A stretch of DNA of 64,000 bases from an uncultured Bacteroidales bacterium (GCA_946415475.1 CAMKSQ010000001.1:186001-250000); one strand, 5' to 3'; shown: positions 33,832 to 42,464, counted from the stretch's first letter. A program made the numbers and translations. Notes: a model not told the origin generated them from the sequence alone.

Positions 33832-34620
33832 ATGAAACCAATCGCTCGGCGAGGCCTCGGCCTGTTACTTGTAGTAACCTGTTTCCTGGTATGGATGCTG
33901 ACTTCCAGCATGTCCAGAAGGGAACTTCGTGGCCGTACCTGCCAGGGCAAAGGTACGCTGGATGTGATGGTTACCGACAGCCTGGAGCGCCGTTTTGTCA
34001 CCCGAGACGATATCGAGCACTGGCTGGAGACCGAATATCGGGCCTATGCCGGCCTGCCGCTGGACAGCGTGAATTTGGACCGCATCGAAAAGATAATCTG
34101 CGCCCACAGCGCCGTGCGCGACTGCGAGGCCTGGCTTACCGACGATGGGATCCTGCACGTAGCGCTGAGCCAGCGTCAGCCGGTGATGCGCCTCCAGGAT
34201 GGCCAGAACGGCTATTACTCGGACTCGGAAGGGTTCCTGTTCCCGCTGCAGTCCCGTGGCAGCGTCCAGGTGCCGGTAGTGGACGGATACTTGCCCGTCC
34301 ACGTCCCCAAGGGGTACAAGGGCATGCTTACAGACCCCAAGGAAGCCGCCTGGCTCAACCAGATGCTGGGCATGGTAAACGCCATCCACGGAACAACTTG
34401 GGAAGAGAATATCAGCCAGATTACCGTAAACAAGGACGGGGACCTGGTACTCATTCCCCGGGAAGGGAAAGAAAGGTTCCTCTTTGGCTCCCCTACCCGC
34501 GTAAAAGATAAATTAGAACTGATGACCGCCTACTACGAGAGCGTCGCTCCCTCCAAAGAGCCGGGCTGGTACACGCTGGTGGATGTACGCCACCGGAAAC
34601 AATTGGTTTGCAGAAAATAA
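33832..34620 (+). CDS. ftsQ: Cell division protein FtsQ
   Basis: A 262-residue bitopic protein with one N-terminal membrane helix (GLGLLLVVTCFLVWML) and a periplasmic region that begins with a POTRA-like domain (DSLERRFVTRDDIEHWLET through AWLTDDGILHVALSQRQP). Bacteroidetes FtsQ proteins diverge strongly; the position between murC and ftsA supports the name. It would bridge FtsL/DivIC to the divisome. Confidence 0.88.
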   Translation: MKPIARRGLGLLLVVTCFLVWMLTSSMSRRELRGRTCQGKGTLDVMVTDSLERRFVTRDDIEHWLETEYRAYAGLPLDSVNLDRIEKIICAHSAVRDCEAWLTDDGILHVALSQRQPVMRLQDGQNGYYSDSEGFLFPLQSRGSVQVPVVDGYLPVHVPKGYKGMLTDPKEAAWLNQMLGMVNAIHGTTWEENISQITVNKDGDLVLIPREGKERFLFGSPTRVKDKLELMTAYYESVAPSKEPGWYTLVDVRHRKQLVCRK

Positions 34621-34632
34621 TACAAACGCAAT

Positions 34633-36084
34633 ATGGAAGAAAAATACATTGCCTCGATTGACCTGGGAACCTCGAAGTTCGGCCTGTGCGTCGCACGGGT
34701 GAACGGCGAGGATATCCAGATTGTTTACTACAAGGAGACCCCTTCGGAGGGCATCCGTACCAGCCTCATCGCCAACCCCATGAAGGCGGCCAGACGCCTG
34801 AAGGAAGCCATCCGGGAAGCGGAACAGGAACTCATGATCCAGATTCTGCAGGTGGTGGTGGGCATGCCCCGCAGCGAGGTGGCGCAGGTGACGGCATCGG
34901 CCCGTATCGAACGCACCAACGCAGATGACTACATCTCGACCGAGGAGGTGGACAGCCTGAAGTCCATCGCACTGGAAACTTATCCCCTCTCCAACCCGGA
35001 GCGCCAGATCATGTACGGCGCCGTGGCCCAGTCCTTCTCCATCGACGATGAAATCCAACTCGTGGAGAGTGAGGTTGTGGGCACTTTGAGCTCCTCCCTG
35101 GAGGGTAACTTCAAGGTGTTCGTGGGCAACCGCAGCGCTACTACGGCCCTGGACAAGATTTTCAACCAGCTGGACATTGCCATCGCCAAGAAATACTTCC
35201 TGCCGGAAGTGGTGGCCCGTGCCGTCCTCACCGACGACGAAATGGCCGGCGGCGTAGCCCTGGTGGATGTGGGTGCAGGTGTTACTTCCGTGTCGATTTA
35301 CCACGGTGGCATCATGCGTTACTACGCGTCTATCCCCTTCGCCGGCAAGGTGATTACCAACGATATCCGCACGGAGTGCTCCATTTCCGAGGACCTGGCG
35401 GAGAAAATCAAGAAGCGCTTTGGCGCCTGCATGCCCGGCAAGCTGGCCTCGCTGAGCGAGAAAGTGCTGCAAATCCGCCTGGAACCGCCGTTCAAGGAGG
35501 TCCCGGTACGCTATATTTCCGAGATTATCGACTGCCGTTGCCGCGAGATCGTGGACGCCGTGCTCTATTACATCCAGGAGAGCGGCCTGCAGAATTCCCT
35601 GCGCAGCGGTCTGGTGATTACCGGCGGCGGTGCAGAACTGGCCAACTTCATTCCGCTCATCAAGGATGTGTCCGGTTATGAGGTGCGCAAGGGTTATCCG
35701 CGCTACATGTTCTCCGCTTCCGTGGGTAGCGGTGTTTATTCCACCTCGGCTACCTCAGCCATCGGTATGGTGCTGGCCGCCAAGGAAGACCACCTGCCGG
35801 ATTGCGTGACCAAGCCGGAGAAACCGGAAGAACCCGTCGAGGAAGAGATGGTGGAAGTGGAAGTGACCAACGAGACCCCTACCGTCCCCGACGACATGCT
35901 CTTTGCTCCGGAAGAATTCGGCAACCCCGTAGAACCGGAAGAGAAAGAGAAACCCAAGCCGGAGCCCAAGGTGAAGAAGGTGAAGGTGGCCAAGAAGGAA
36001 GGCACCGGATTCCTCTCCATCATCTGGAGCAAGGTGGAGAAAACAGCCCTGAAAGTGTACGACGAAGCCAACAAGGAGGAATAA
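34633..36084 (+). CDS. ftsA: Cell division protein FtsA
   Basis: A 483-residue actin-like ATPase that tethers FtsZ to the membrane. It has IASIDLGTSKFGLCVA (phosphate 1), the 1C-domain region after about residue 80, LVDVGAGVTSVSIYHGG (phosphate 2) and VITGGGAELANFIPL (adenosine loop). Beyond about residue 385 it has a Glu/Pro/Lys-rich extension ending in a Lys-rich amphipathic helix (LSIIWSKVEKTALKVYDEA), the probable membrane-targeting sequence. Confidence 0.95.
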   Translation: MEEKYIASIDLGTSKFGLCVARVNGEDIQIVYYKETPSEGIRTSLIANPMKAARRLKEAIREAEQELMIQILQVVVGMPRSEVAQVTASARIERTNADDYISTEEVDSLKSIALETYPLSNPERQIMYGAVAQSFSIDDEIQLVESEVVGTLSSSLEGNFKVFVGNRSATTALDKIFNQLDIAIAKKYFLPEVVARAVLTDDEMAGGVALVDVGAGVTSVSIYHGGIMRYYASIPFAGKVITNDIRTECSISEDLAEKIKKRFGACMPGKLASLSEKVLQIRLEPPFKEVPVRYISEIIDCRCREIVDAVLYYIQESGLQNSLRSGLVITGGGAELANFIPLIKDVSGYEVRKGYPRYMFSASVGSGVYSTSATSAIGMVLAAKEDHLPDCVTKPEKPEEPVEEEMVEVEVTNETPTVPDDMLFAPEEFGNPVEPEEKEKPKPEPKVKKVKVAKKEGTGFLSIIWSKVEKTALKVYDEANKEE

Positions 36085-36087
36085 GCC

Positions 36088-37329
36088 ATGATGTACGATT
36101 TAGATACCAATATCGTCCCGAACGACTGGACCAGCGAGAACGCCATCATCAAAGTGGTGGGCGTGGGCGGTGGCGGCTGCAATGCCGTGAACTACATGTA
36201 CCGCCAGAATATCCAGGGATGCAGTTTCATCGTGTGTAACACCGATGCGCAGGCCCTGCAGACCAGCGAGGTGCCGGTGAAGATCCAGCTGGGCCAGAAC
36301 GGCCTGGGTGCCGGAACCGATCCTACCGCCGGCCGCAACGCCGCCCTGGAAGCCCAGGACGAGATTGCCCGCAAGGTGCTGGACTGCGGCACGCAGATGC
36401 TCTTCATCACGGCCGGCATGGGCGGTGGTACCGGAACCGGTGCCTCCCCTGTCATCGCCAAGATGGCCAAGGAGCGCGGCATCCTTACCGTGGCCGTCGT
36501 GACCATTCCCTTTAAGAACGAAGGTAACGAGAGCCAGTCCAAGGCCGTGGACGGCATCCACGAACTGGAAAAGAACGTGGACGCCCTCCTGATTATCAAC
36601 AACGAGAAACTGTACCAGTTCTTTGGCGACACCCTCATCCAGGAGGCTTTCCCCAAGGCCGATGAAGTACTGGCCACGGCTGTCCGCGGCATCATCGAGG
36701 TGATCAGCTGCCCCGGTTACATCAACGTGGACTTCCAGGATGTGTGCAAGATGATGCGCAACAGCGGCATGGCCCTGATGGGCAGCGGCGAAGGCAGCGG
36801 TCCCGACCGTCTGGACAAGGCCGTGAAGGGCGCCTTCGAGAGTCCCCTCCTGAACGACTTCGACCTCAAGACCGCCAAGAACGTGCTGGTGAACATCACC
36901 ACCGGTAATAACGAGCACGGCGCCAAGATGAGCGACCTGGAGAAGATTGACGATATGATTTCCCACTACACGGGTACCGCCAACCATTTCAAGAAGGGTA
37001 TCATTTGGGACAACGATCCCGAATTTGGCGACAAGGTGCGCATTACCGCCATCGTCACGGGCTTCACGATGGACCTCGGCGGTCTGGGCCTGAACAAGGA
37101 CCTCGGCAACCTGGTGATTATCGACGAGTCCTTCGAGTGGGAAACCAACGGCCACGGAGAAGAAGTGTCCCTGCCGGGCATGGCCGATACCATCAAGATC
37201 GGCTACAACAACTCCGACAACGCCAAGTACTTCAACTTCGCCTCGGAGAAAAAGCCCGTGCTCTGCATCGCCCCCGGCGAAAAGAAGGCCGACCTGGAGA
37301 ACATCCCCGCCATCCGCCGGAAGCACTAG
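36088..37329 (+). CDS. ftsZ: Cell division protein FtsZ
   Basis: A 413-residue tubulin homologue that forms the Z-ring. VVGVGGGGCNAVNYM and the tubulin signature GGGTGTGASPVIAKMA bind GTP; NVDFQDVCKMM is the T7 catalytic loop. After the core there is only a short linker before the C-terminal peptide LENIPAIRRKH, which is the FtsA-binding tail. Last gene of the cluster; a hairpin-bearing repeat element lies 56 bp downstream. Confidence 0.97.
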   Translation: MMYDLDTNIVPNDWTSENAIIKVVGVGGGGCNAVNYMYRQNIQGCSFIVCNTDAQALQTSEVPVKIQLGQNGLGAGTDPTAGRNAALEAQDEIARKVLDCGTQMLFITAGMGGGTGTGASPVIAKMAKERGILTVAVVTIPFKNEGNESQSKAVDGIHELEKNVDALLIINNEKLYQFFGDTLIQEAFPKADEVLATAVRGIIEVISCPGYINVDFQDVCKMMRNSGMALMGSGEGSGPDRLDKAVKGAFESPLLNDFDLKTAKNVLVNITTGNNEHGAKMSDLEKIDDMISHYTGTANHFKKGIIWDNDPEFGDKVRITAIVTGFTMDLGGLGLNKDLGNLVIIDESFEWETNGHGEEVSLPGMADTIKIGYNNSDNAKYFNFASEKKPVLCIAPGEKKADLENIPAIRRKH

Positions 37330-37384
37330 ACCTTCTTGCCTACCCCGGACGGTTGGCACAGGCATCGGCACGAGCCGGGTGGCA

Positions 37385-37485
37385 GCTAACCATCTGTATA
37401 TCAGTTACATATGCAATAATCCTCGTTCGGATTTCGAACGAGGATTATTATATAACGTGCAGTAATACAGGCACTTAGCGATCAC
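37385..37485. repeat. About 100-bp hairpin element, copy 1 (ftsZ/gltX interval)
   Basis: The centre is a perfect 15-bp stem, AATAATCCTCGTTCG (37415-37429) with CGAACGAGGATTATT (37435-37449). GCTAAC lies to the left and TTAGCGATCAC (37475-37485) to the right. The same stem and the same right-hand TTAGCGATCAC, 26-27 bp beyond it, recur at 47997-48102. Between the convergent ftsZ and gltX it may serve as a two-way terminator. Confidence 0.7.
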
Positions 37486-37519
37486 GGCCTTTTCACCGAC
37501 CTGCGCCGCTAGACCAGAA

Positions 37520-39271
37520 TTAGCCCAGCCGCTTGCCGATGAATGCCATGCGGCGGGCGAATTCGGCCCGGCCGATGAAGGAGAGGATGGCGGCGATACC
37601 CAGGCCGCTGGCGGCACCGGTGAGGGCCAGGCGAAGGGCGTTCATCACCTTGCCCATCGGCCATTCCTTGCCTTTGATGTATTCTTCCAGTACGGTCTCC
37701 AGCACCGGCGCGTCGATAGCACCCTTGTACTCCTTGCAGATATAATCACATACCTCCTGGCAGAAGGCGGCGTTGTCCGCGTTCCAGAATTTGTCGGCAT
37801 CCTTGGCCAGGAAGGGAGCGGTGGCGGCATCGTCATACACCTTGGCACGCGGATCTACGGGCCGATTCGGATCCACCGGCTTCGAGGGAAGTCCGGCACC
37901 GGCCTTGATGCCAAAGGCCTCGAACTGCTCCGGAGCCACAAAGAGGTAGGAGGCGATGTTCCAGAAATCGGCAACGAACGTACCGCGTTCTTTCACCAGT
38001 TCCACCACGGCTTCCACGTACTCACGCGTGAAGATGTGGTTGGCGAAATCGGCCCCGAACCCTTCGAACTGTGCACCGGCGGTGAGGGCATTACAGGGGC
38101 AGTCCACCACCTTGATGCCGTGGCTCTCCAGCACGGGGATGAACAGGTCCGTAAGTTCCTGCGTGCTCTTCATACGCAGATACTCCTTGTTGTACCACTT
38201 GGCCTTTTCCGGATTGAATTTGGCACCGGCTTTTTGCACCTTGGCCAGCGAGAAAGCCTGCACCAGTTCCGGGAGGGTGAACATTTCGCGGTCATCACCG
38301 GGATTCCACCCCAGCATGGCCAACAGGTTCACGAAAGCCTCCGGGAAATAGCCGTCCTCACGGTAGCCGTGGGACATTTCACCGGTCTCCGGGTTTTTCC
38401 AGGCCAGCGGGAACACCGGGAAGCCCAGTTTGTCGCCGTCACGCTTGGAAAGTTTTCCGTTGCCGATAGGCTTCAACAGCAGGGACAGGTGCGCAAAACG
38501 CGGCATGGTGTCCGTCCAGCCAAAGGCCTCGTACAGCAAATAGTGCAACGGCAGCGACGGTAGCCACTCCTCGCCACGGATCACCTCCGTGATTTCCATC
38601 AGATGGTCATCGACAATATTGGCCAGGTGATAGGTGGGCAGTTCGTCGGCGCGTTTCCAGAGCACTTTGTCGTCCAGGGTGTCCGTGTTCACTTCCACAT
38701 GGCCGCGGATGAGGTCTTCCATCGCCACAATGCGGTTCAGGGGCATTTTGAAACGGATGGTCCAGTCCGTGGTGGTTTCCAGCAGGCGCTTGACTTCCTC
38801 TTCCGGCAAGGTGAGGGAGTTGCGCAGGCCACCGCGGCTGGCGGCGTTGTACATGAACGTCTCCTTGGCGGCCTCAGCAGCGGCGCGGCGGGCGTCCAGT
38901 TCCTCCGCAGAGTCAAAGGCGTAATAGGCCCAGCCGGCAGCTACAAGCTGTTCTGCATATTGCCGATATATGGGCCGGCGCTGGCTCTGGCGGTACGGGG
39001 CATGCGGATGCTTGGCAGAGGCGGTTTCCACCACCTTGCCGTTCTCATCCACACCCTCGTCCGGGATGATGCCGCACCAGTTAAGTGCTTCAATGATATA
39101 CTGTTCCGCCCCAGGCACAAAGCGGTGGGAGTCCGTATCCTCAATGCGGATGATGAAATCACCGCCCTTCTGCTTGGCATAAAGGTAATTGTACAATGCC
39201 GTACGCACACCGCCCATGTGCAGCGGACCGGTAGGTGACGGAGCGAATCTGACGCGCGTTCTTCTTTCCAT
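37520..39271 (-). CDS. gltX: Glutamyl-tRNA synthetase
   Basis: A 583-residue class I synthetase charging tRNA-Glu. The HIGH-type motif is FAPSPTGPLHMGG near residue 10 and the KMSKS-type motif is KLSKRDGD. The anticodon-binding helical C-terminus is complete. The ATG at 39271 starts right before RRTRVRFAPSPTG; a TTG-initiated extension of four codons was not used. It is divergent from folP, with paired -7 boxes in between. Confidence 0.96.
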   Translation of the reverse strand: MERRTRVRFAPSPTGPLHMGGVRTALYNYLYAKQKGGDFIIRIEDTDSHRFVPGAEQYIIEALNWCGIIPDEGVDENGKVVETASAKHPHAPYRQSQRRPIYRQYAEQLVAAGWAYYAFDSAEELDARRAAAEAAKETFMYNAASRGGLRNSLTLPEEEVKRLLETTTDWTIRFKMPLNRIVAMEDLIRGHVEVNTDTLDDKVLWKRADELPTYHLANIVDDHLMEITEVIRGEEWLPSLPLHYLLYEAFGWTDTMPRFAHLSLLLKPIGNGKLSKRDGDKLGFPVFPLAWKNPETGEMSHGYREDGYFPEAFVNLLAMLGWNPGDDREMFTLPELVQAFSLAKVQKAGAKFNPEKAKWYNKEYLRMKSTQELTDLFIPVLESHGIKVVDCPCNALTAGAQFEGFGADFANHIFTREYVEAVVELVKERGTFVADFWNIASYLFVAPEQFEAFGIKAGAGLPSKPVDPNRPVDPRAKVYDDAATAPFLAKDADKFWNADNAAFCQEVCDYICKEYKGAIDAPVLETVLEEYIKGKEWPMGKVMNALRLALTGAASGLGIAAILSFIGRAEFARRMAFIGKRLG

Positions 39272-39291
39272 AATATCTTGCAATTGAAGTG

Positions 39292-39299
39292 CAAAGATA
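39292..39299 (-). promoter_or_regulatory. Putative -7 box (TATCTTTG) for gltX
   Basis: The minus strand reads TATCTTTG, ending 20 bp before the gltX ATG. It lies 12 bp from the folP box on the other strand. Confidence 0.55.
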
Positions 39300-39311
39300 G
39301 TGAATTTTTCC

Positions 39312-39319
39312 TACCTTTG
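39312..39319 (+). promoter_or_regulatory. Putative -7 box (TACCTTTG) abutting folP
   Basis: TACCTTTG ends 5 bp before the folP ATG, so the folP transcript would start at or next to its first codon. Confidence 0.55.
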
Positions 39320-39324
39320 CGCAC

Positions 39325-40242
39325 ATGAGTGGTATTGTGCATATCATGGGCATCGTGAATCTCACGGAAGATTCCTTCTATGCCGGCAGCCGGACTGCCG
39401 CTGCGGACGTGGTTTCGCGTGCAAAGCAAATGTGGGCCGATGGTGCCACGGTAGTGGACCTGGGCGCCTGCTCCACCCGTCCCGGCGCGCCCCAGCCCTC
39501 CCTGGAGGAGGAATGGTCCCGCCTGGAGCCCGCATTCCGGGAGATGGCAGGATACTGCCCTTCCGGGAACTCCGTTCGCTTCGCTCTCTCCGGCCCCTCC
39601 CATTGTCTGTCTCGTCCGCTTCGCGAACGGACAGCCAACGGGCCCCTCCCCCTACCCATGTGCGGGGGTGCACATGTCCCGGAAGGGCAGTATCCTGCCA
39701 TCTCCATCGACACGTACCGGAGCGAGATTGTGCGGCGTGCGTACGAGATCATTGGCCCTTTTATGGTGAACGATATCAGTGCCGGACAGTTGGATCCGCA
39801 GATGCTGGACACGGTGGGGCGGCTGGGCCTGCCATACGTGGCCATGCACATGCGTGGCAATCCGGAGACCATGCAGCAATTTACACAGTACACGGATATC
39901 GTGGAGGAAATCAAGGCCTATTTCCGGGATTTTGCCCTGAAGGCCGCCGATGCCGGTATTGAAGAGTGGCTCCTGGACCCGGGCTTCGGCTTTTCCAAAA
40001 CCCTGGAGCAGAACTGGGAGTTGCTCCGCCGCATGGAAGAACTGCAGGAGTTGCATCGGCCCATATTAGTGGGCGTTTCCCGCAAGAGCATGATATATAA
40101 AGCGTTGGGCATCACTCCCGAAGAAGCGATGCCCGCAACGCAAGTTGTTCAGTATGCCGCACTGGAGCGGGGCGCAGAATGGCTTCGCGTACACGACGTA
40201 GCGGAAGCCGCCCAAACGGTCCAGCTTTATTCCAGAATGTAA
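39325..40242 (+). CDS. folP: Dihydropteroate synthase carrying an in-frame palindromic insertion
   Basis: A 305-residue TIM-barrel enzyme that joins p-aminobenzoate to dihydropterin pyrophosphate; it is the target of sulfonamides. MGIVNLTEDSFYAG (residues 8-21), DLGACSTRPGA (45-55), SIDTYRSE (127-134), NDISAG and the C-terminal LLDPGFGFSKTLEQN and GVSRKSMIYK are conserved. Residues about 73-125, between the second conserved loop and SIDTY, have no counterpart in usual DHPS. They are encoded by a 166-bp element with perfect 29-bp inverted ends (39540-39705). The frame is maintained. Without the insert the length would be about 250-255 residues, slightly short but plausible. The 3' end overlaps the convergent DivIC-like gene by 16 bp. 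Confidence 0.92.
   Translation: MSGIVHIMGIVNLTEDSFYAGSRTAAADVVSRAKQMWADGATVVDLGACSTRPGAPQPSLEEEWSRLEPAFREMAGYCPSGNSVRFALSGPSHCLSRPLRERTANGPLPLPMCGGAHVPEGQYPAISIDTYRSEIVRRAYEIIGPFMVNDISAGQLDPQMLDTVGRLGLPYVAMHMRGNPETMQQFTQYTDIVEEIKAYFRDFALKAADAGIEEWLLDPGFGFSKTLEQNWELLRRMEELQELHRPILVGVSRKSMIYKALGITPEEAMPATQVVQYAALERGAEWLRVHDVAEAAQTVQLYSRM
39540..39705. repeat. 166-bp palindromic element inserted in frame in folP
   Basis: The left arm 39540-39568 (begins GGAGATGGCAGGATACTG) is the exact reverse complement of the right arm 39677-39705: 29 of 29 bases. Inside are further hairpins, including CATGTGC/GCACATG at 39658-39677 and GTCCG...CGGAC near 39615-39632. The element is open in the folP frame and is also stop-free in at least one antisense frame. 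No second full copy was found in the window. Confidence 0.9.
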
Positions 40243-40553
40243 ACGTCGTCCCCCGAGGAGGCGAAGTGGTAGGTGTCGCGCGCGAAGGATTCCAGGGAGT
40301 CCCGGTTGTTGCGCAGGGCGTCTATCTCGTGCTCCATGGCGTCGATCTCGCTCTGGAGGCGGGCCATTTCCTTTTCCTGCGCCTGTACCTCCACGCTGGC
40401 ACGGATCCAGTTGAGCACGCTGTTGTGCGCGAAGAACAGGAGCCACAGGGCCACCATCGTAGTTACCACAATCACGAACGGAATCAAATAATTGTGGTCG
40501 CTGCGTTTGAGCCAGGCCCAGCGGTCTTTCTTGATGGGGACTTCCTCTTCCAT
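40227..40553 (-). CDS. DivIC/FtsB-like septum formation initiator
   Basis: A 108-residue bitopic protein: about 22 cytoplasmic residues, one membrane helix (LIPFVIVVTTMVALWLLFF), then a coiled coil (QEKEMARLQSEIDAMEHEIDAL) and a short tail with ESFARDTYHF. The tail matches the ARE.Y..-type end of FtsB/DivIC proteins, which pair with FtsL. It overlaps the convergent 3' end of folP by 16 bp and precedes a CPBP protease gene on the same strand. Confidence 0.85.
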   Translation of the reverse strand: MEEEVPIKKDRWAWLKRSDHNYLIPFVIVVTTMVALWLLFFAHNSVLNWIRASVEVQAQEKEMARLQSEIDAMEHEIDALRNNRDSLESFARDTYHFASSGDDVYILE

Positions 40554-40557
40554 AAGT

Positions 40558-41472
40558 TTACAATTCTACAGTGTCGATATTGCCCCGCTTTTGCGCCAGC
40601 GGGATGCTACGGAATACCCACAGGCACACGCACAGCAGCACCAGGCCGCACACATAGACGATGGTATATGTACTCTTGGGCAGCACATCCATCCAGAATT
40701 CCATCTCCTGCAGGGACGAGAACTGGGAAAGGATCACCGCTGTTCCATTGTTGACGAAGTGCATGAGCATGGTGAGCCAGAGGTTCCCCGTCTTGTAATA
40801 CACATATCCCATGACTACGCCGATGATAAACGCATTGAGCGCCTGCCAGGGATTTGCATGGATAAGCGCGAAGAACAGGGCGCTCACCACAATGGCCCAA
40901 CCGGGTTTCAGGTTGGCAAGCAGGCCACGCAGCACCATACCACGACACAGCCACTCCTCGAAGATGGGAGCAAAGATGGCCACCAGCAGGAAACTGCTCC
41001 AGAACGGGCCGCCGGTTAACTCCCGCATCACCTTTGTCAGAAGCTCATAGAAGGACTCCATGCCGGGCACGAGCGTGGTGAGTTTGTAGTTCCAGTAGTT
41101 GGGAAGGTCTGCCGAGATCATGGTGGCAAAAGTGAGTGCCACGGTAACGAGGGCGATCTGCCACCCCTTGAAACGGCCGAAGTTATTGGAACTGAGCTTG
41201 TATCCGGTTTCGAACAGGCTGTTGCGCTGGCTCTGTTGGCCAACATAAATCATGGCCGGGATAAAGGACAGCGGATACAGCACCAGCATGCTGTATTTCT
41301 GCACCAGATCCATGGGAATAAAGGCACTGAAGATGGCCTGCACAACTATGGCCAGAAGATTACCAAGTATAAACCATCCCAGCAGGCCGAACATGCCCTT
41401 TACGCCCGGCACATACCAGGCGTGGGAAGCATACAAACTGTAATTATTGACTTTTCGGGCAAATAACTTCAT
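40558..41472 (-). CDS. CPBP-family intramembrane metalloprotease
   Basis: A 304-residue multispanning protein of the CPBP/Abi family. The glutamate motif is FAPIFEEWLCRGMVLRG (EExxxR), the second block is ALFFALIHANPWQALNAF and the third is MLMHFVNNGTA, which supply the zinc-binding His and Asn ligands. Family members are related to CAAX prenyl proteases, but substrates in Bacteroidetes are unknown. The ATG at 41472 lies 1 bp after the upstream stop; a 9-codon extension inside the previous gene was rejected. Confidence 0.88.
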   Translation of the reverse strand: MKLFARKVNNYSLYASHAWYVPGVKGMFGLLGWFILGNLLAIVVQAIFSAFIPMDLVQKYSMLVLYPLSFIPAMIYVGQQSQRNSLFETGYKLSSNNFGRFKGWQIALVTVALTFATMISADLPNYWNYKLTTLVPGMESFYELLTKVMRELTGGPFWSSFLLVAIFAPIFEEWLCRGMVLRGLLANLKPGWAIVVSALFFALIHANPWQALNAFIIGVVMGYVYYKTGNLWLTMLMHFVNNGTAVILSQFSSLQEMEFWMDVLPKSTYTIVYVCGLVLLCVCLWVFRSIPLAQKRGNIDTVEL

Positions 41473-41473
41473 A

Positions 41474-42406
41474 TCAATACAGGGGGCTGGGATAAACACC
41501 TTTTTCTACCAGTTCCGCGAACTTGGCCACCACACCGGGACGATCCTCCTTGAAGGTAACGCCGAACCAGTGGGACGGCGTGGACAGGACCTCGCAGGCG
41601 CCCTGGCCGGACTTGACGATAACATCTACGGCATAAGGGATATAGAACTCTTTCTTGGGCTCGGAGATGTGCTCCTCCAGGAAGGTCTTGAAGATGGCTG
41701 CGCTCTTGGTGAAATAGTCCGGAGTGAAGCCCCACATATTCATGGAGCAGAGGGCCTTGGCCTGCAGTTCCACATGGTTTTCTCCGTTTACGGAATTGTT
41801 GCCGTACACCTTGCCGTCCGCCTCGCGGGCGATTTCCAGGTGCTCGGCGATATCCGTGAGGTTGCCGGTCTTGTCATAGGAGCAGATGCCACGGGAGACG
41901 CTGCCGTTCTCACTCAGGGTGTTTTCCAGTTCGAAGCCCACGATGCAATACTGGCCATCCGTGTTCTGATGTTTCCGGCACCAGTCGCCCAGGATCTTGA
42001 ACGACTCCTTGCCATAGAAATCGTCCCCGTTGATGACGGCGAAAGGCTCATTGATTACCTCTGCGCCCATGAGCACGGCGTGAGCCGTACCCCAAGGTTT
42101 TACACGTTCTGCCGGCACGGTGAAAGGGGCGGGAATCTTGTCCAGTTCCTGCGTGACGAAAACGAACTTGAGCGGCTCCCCGTCCACGGTTTTTACACCG
42201 GCATATTTTTCCTTGACGGCAGCTTCCATCTGTTCCTTGAAGGATTCACGGACAATGTATACCACCTTGCCGAAGCCAGCCTCCACGGCATCGTGGATGC
42301 TATAGTCGATAATGGTTTCTCCGTGAGGGCCCAGGCCGTCCATCTGCTTGAGACCGCCATAACGGCTGCCCATTCCAGCTGCAAGTACAAGTAAGGTAGG
42401 TTTCAT
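41474..42406 (-). CDS. Sugar-phosphate nucleotidyltransferase-like protein
   Basis: A 311-residue protein with the nucleotidyltransferase fold. LVLAAGMGSRYGGLKQMDG is the NTP-binding signature, VKPWGTAHAVLMG the sugar/nucleotide site, and FAVINGDDFYG supplies the metal-binding Asp pair. It resembles uncharacterised Bacteroidetes relatives of glucose-1-phosphate uridylyltransferase, with a distinctive C-terminal half (PSHWFGVTFKEDRPGVVA). The substrate cannot be assigned. The start at 42406 places the NTP signature near residue 5. Confidence 0.78.
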   Translation of the reverse strand: MKPTLLVLAAGMGSRYGGLKQMDGLGPHGETIIDYSIHDAVEAGFGKVVYIVRESFKEQMEAAVKEKYAGVKTVDGEPLKFVFVTQELDKIPAPFTVPAERVKPWGTAHAVLMGAEVINEPFAVINGDDFYGKESFKILGDWCRKHQNTDGQYCIVGFELENTLSENGSVSRGICSYDKTGNLTDIAEHLEIAREADGKVYGNNSVNGENHVELQAKALCSMNMWGFTPDYFTKSAAIFKTFLEEHISEPKKEFYIPYAVDVIVKSGQGACEVLSTPSHWFGVTFKEDRPGVVAKFAELVEKGVYPSPLY

Positions 42407-42441
42407 AGTATGAGGTATTTTAGTTTTATTCCATAGGAGTA

Positions 42442-42449
42442 CAAATATA
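42442..42449 (-). promoter_or_regulatory. Putative -7 box (TATATTTG) for the nucleotidyltransferase gene
   Basis: The minus strand reads TATATTTG, 35 bp before the ATG at 42406. Confidence 0.45.
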
Positions 42450-42464
42450 CTCAAAAAAAATGAG

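Noticed and set aside
39540..39705. Intein or group II intron in folP
   Set aside because: At about 55 residues it is too short for an intein and has no splicing motifs; it is open in frame and has no ribozyme-type domain or reverse transcriptase, so excision is not needed.
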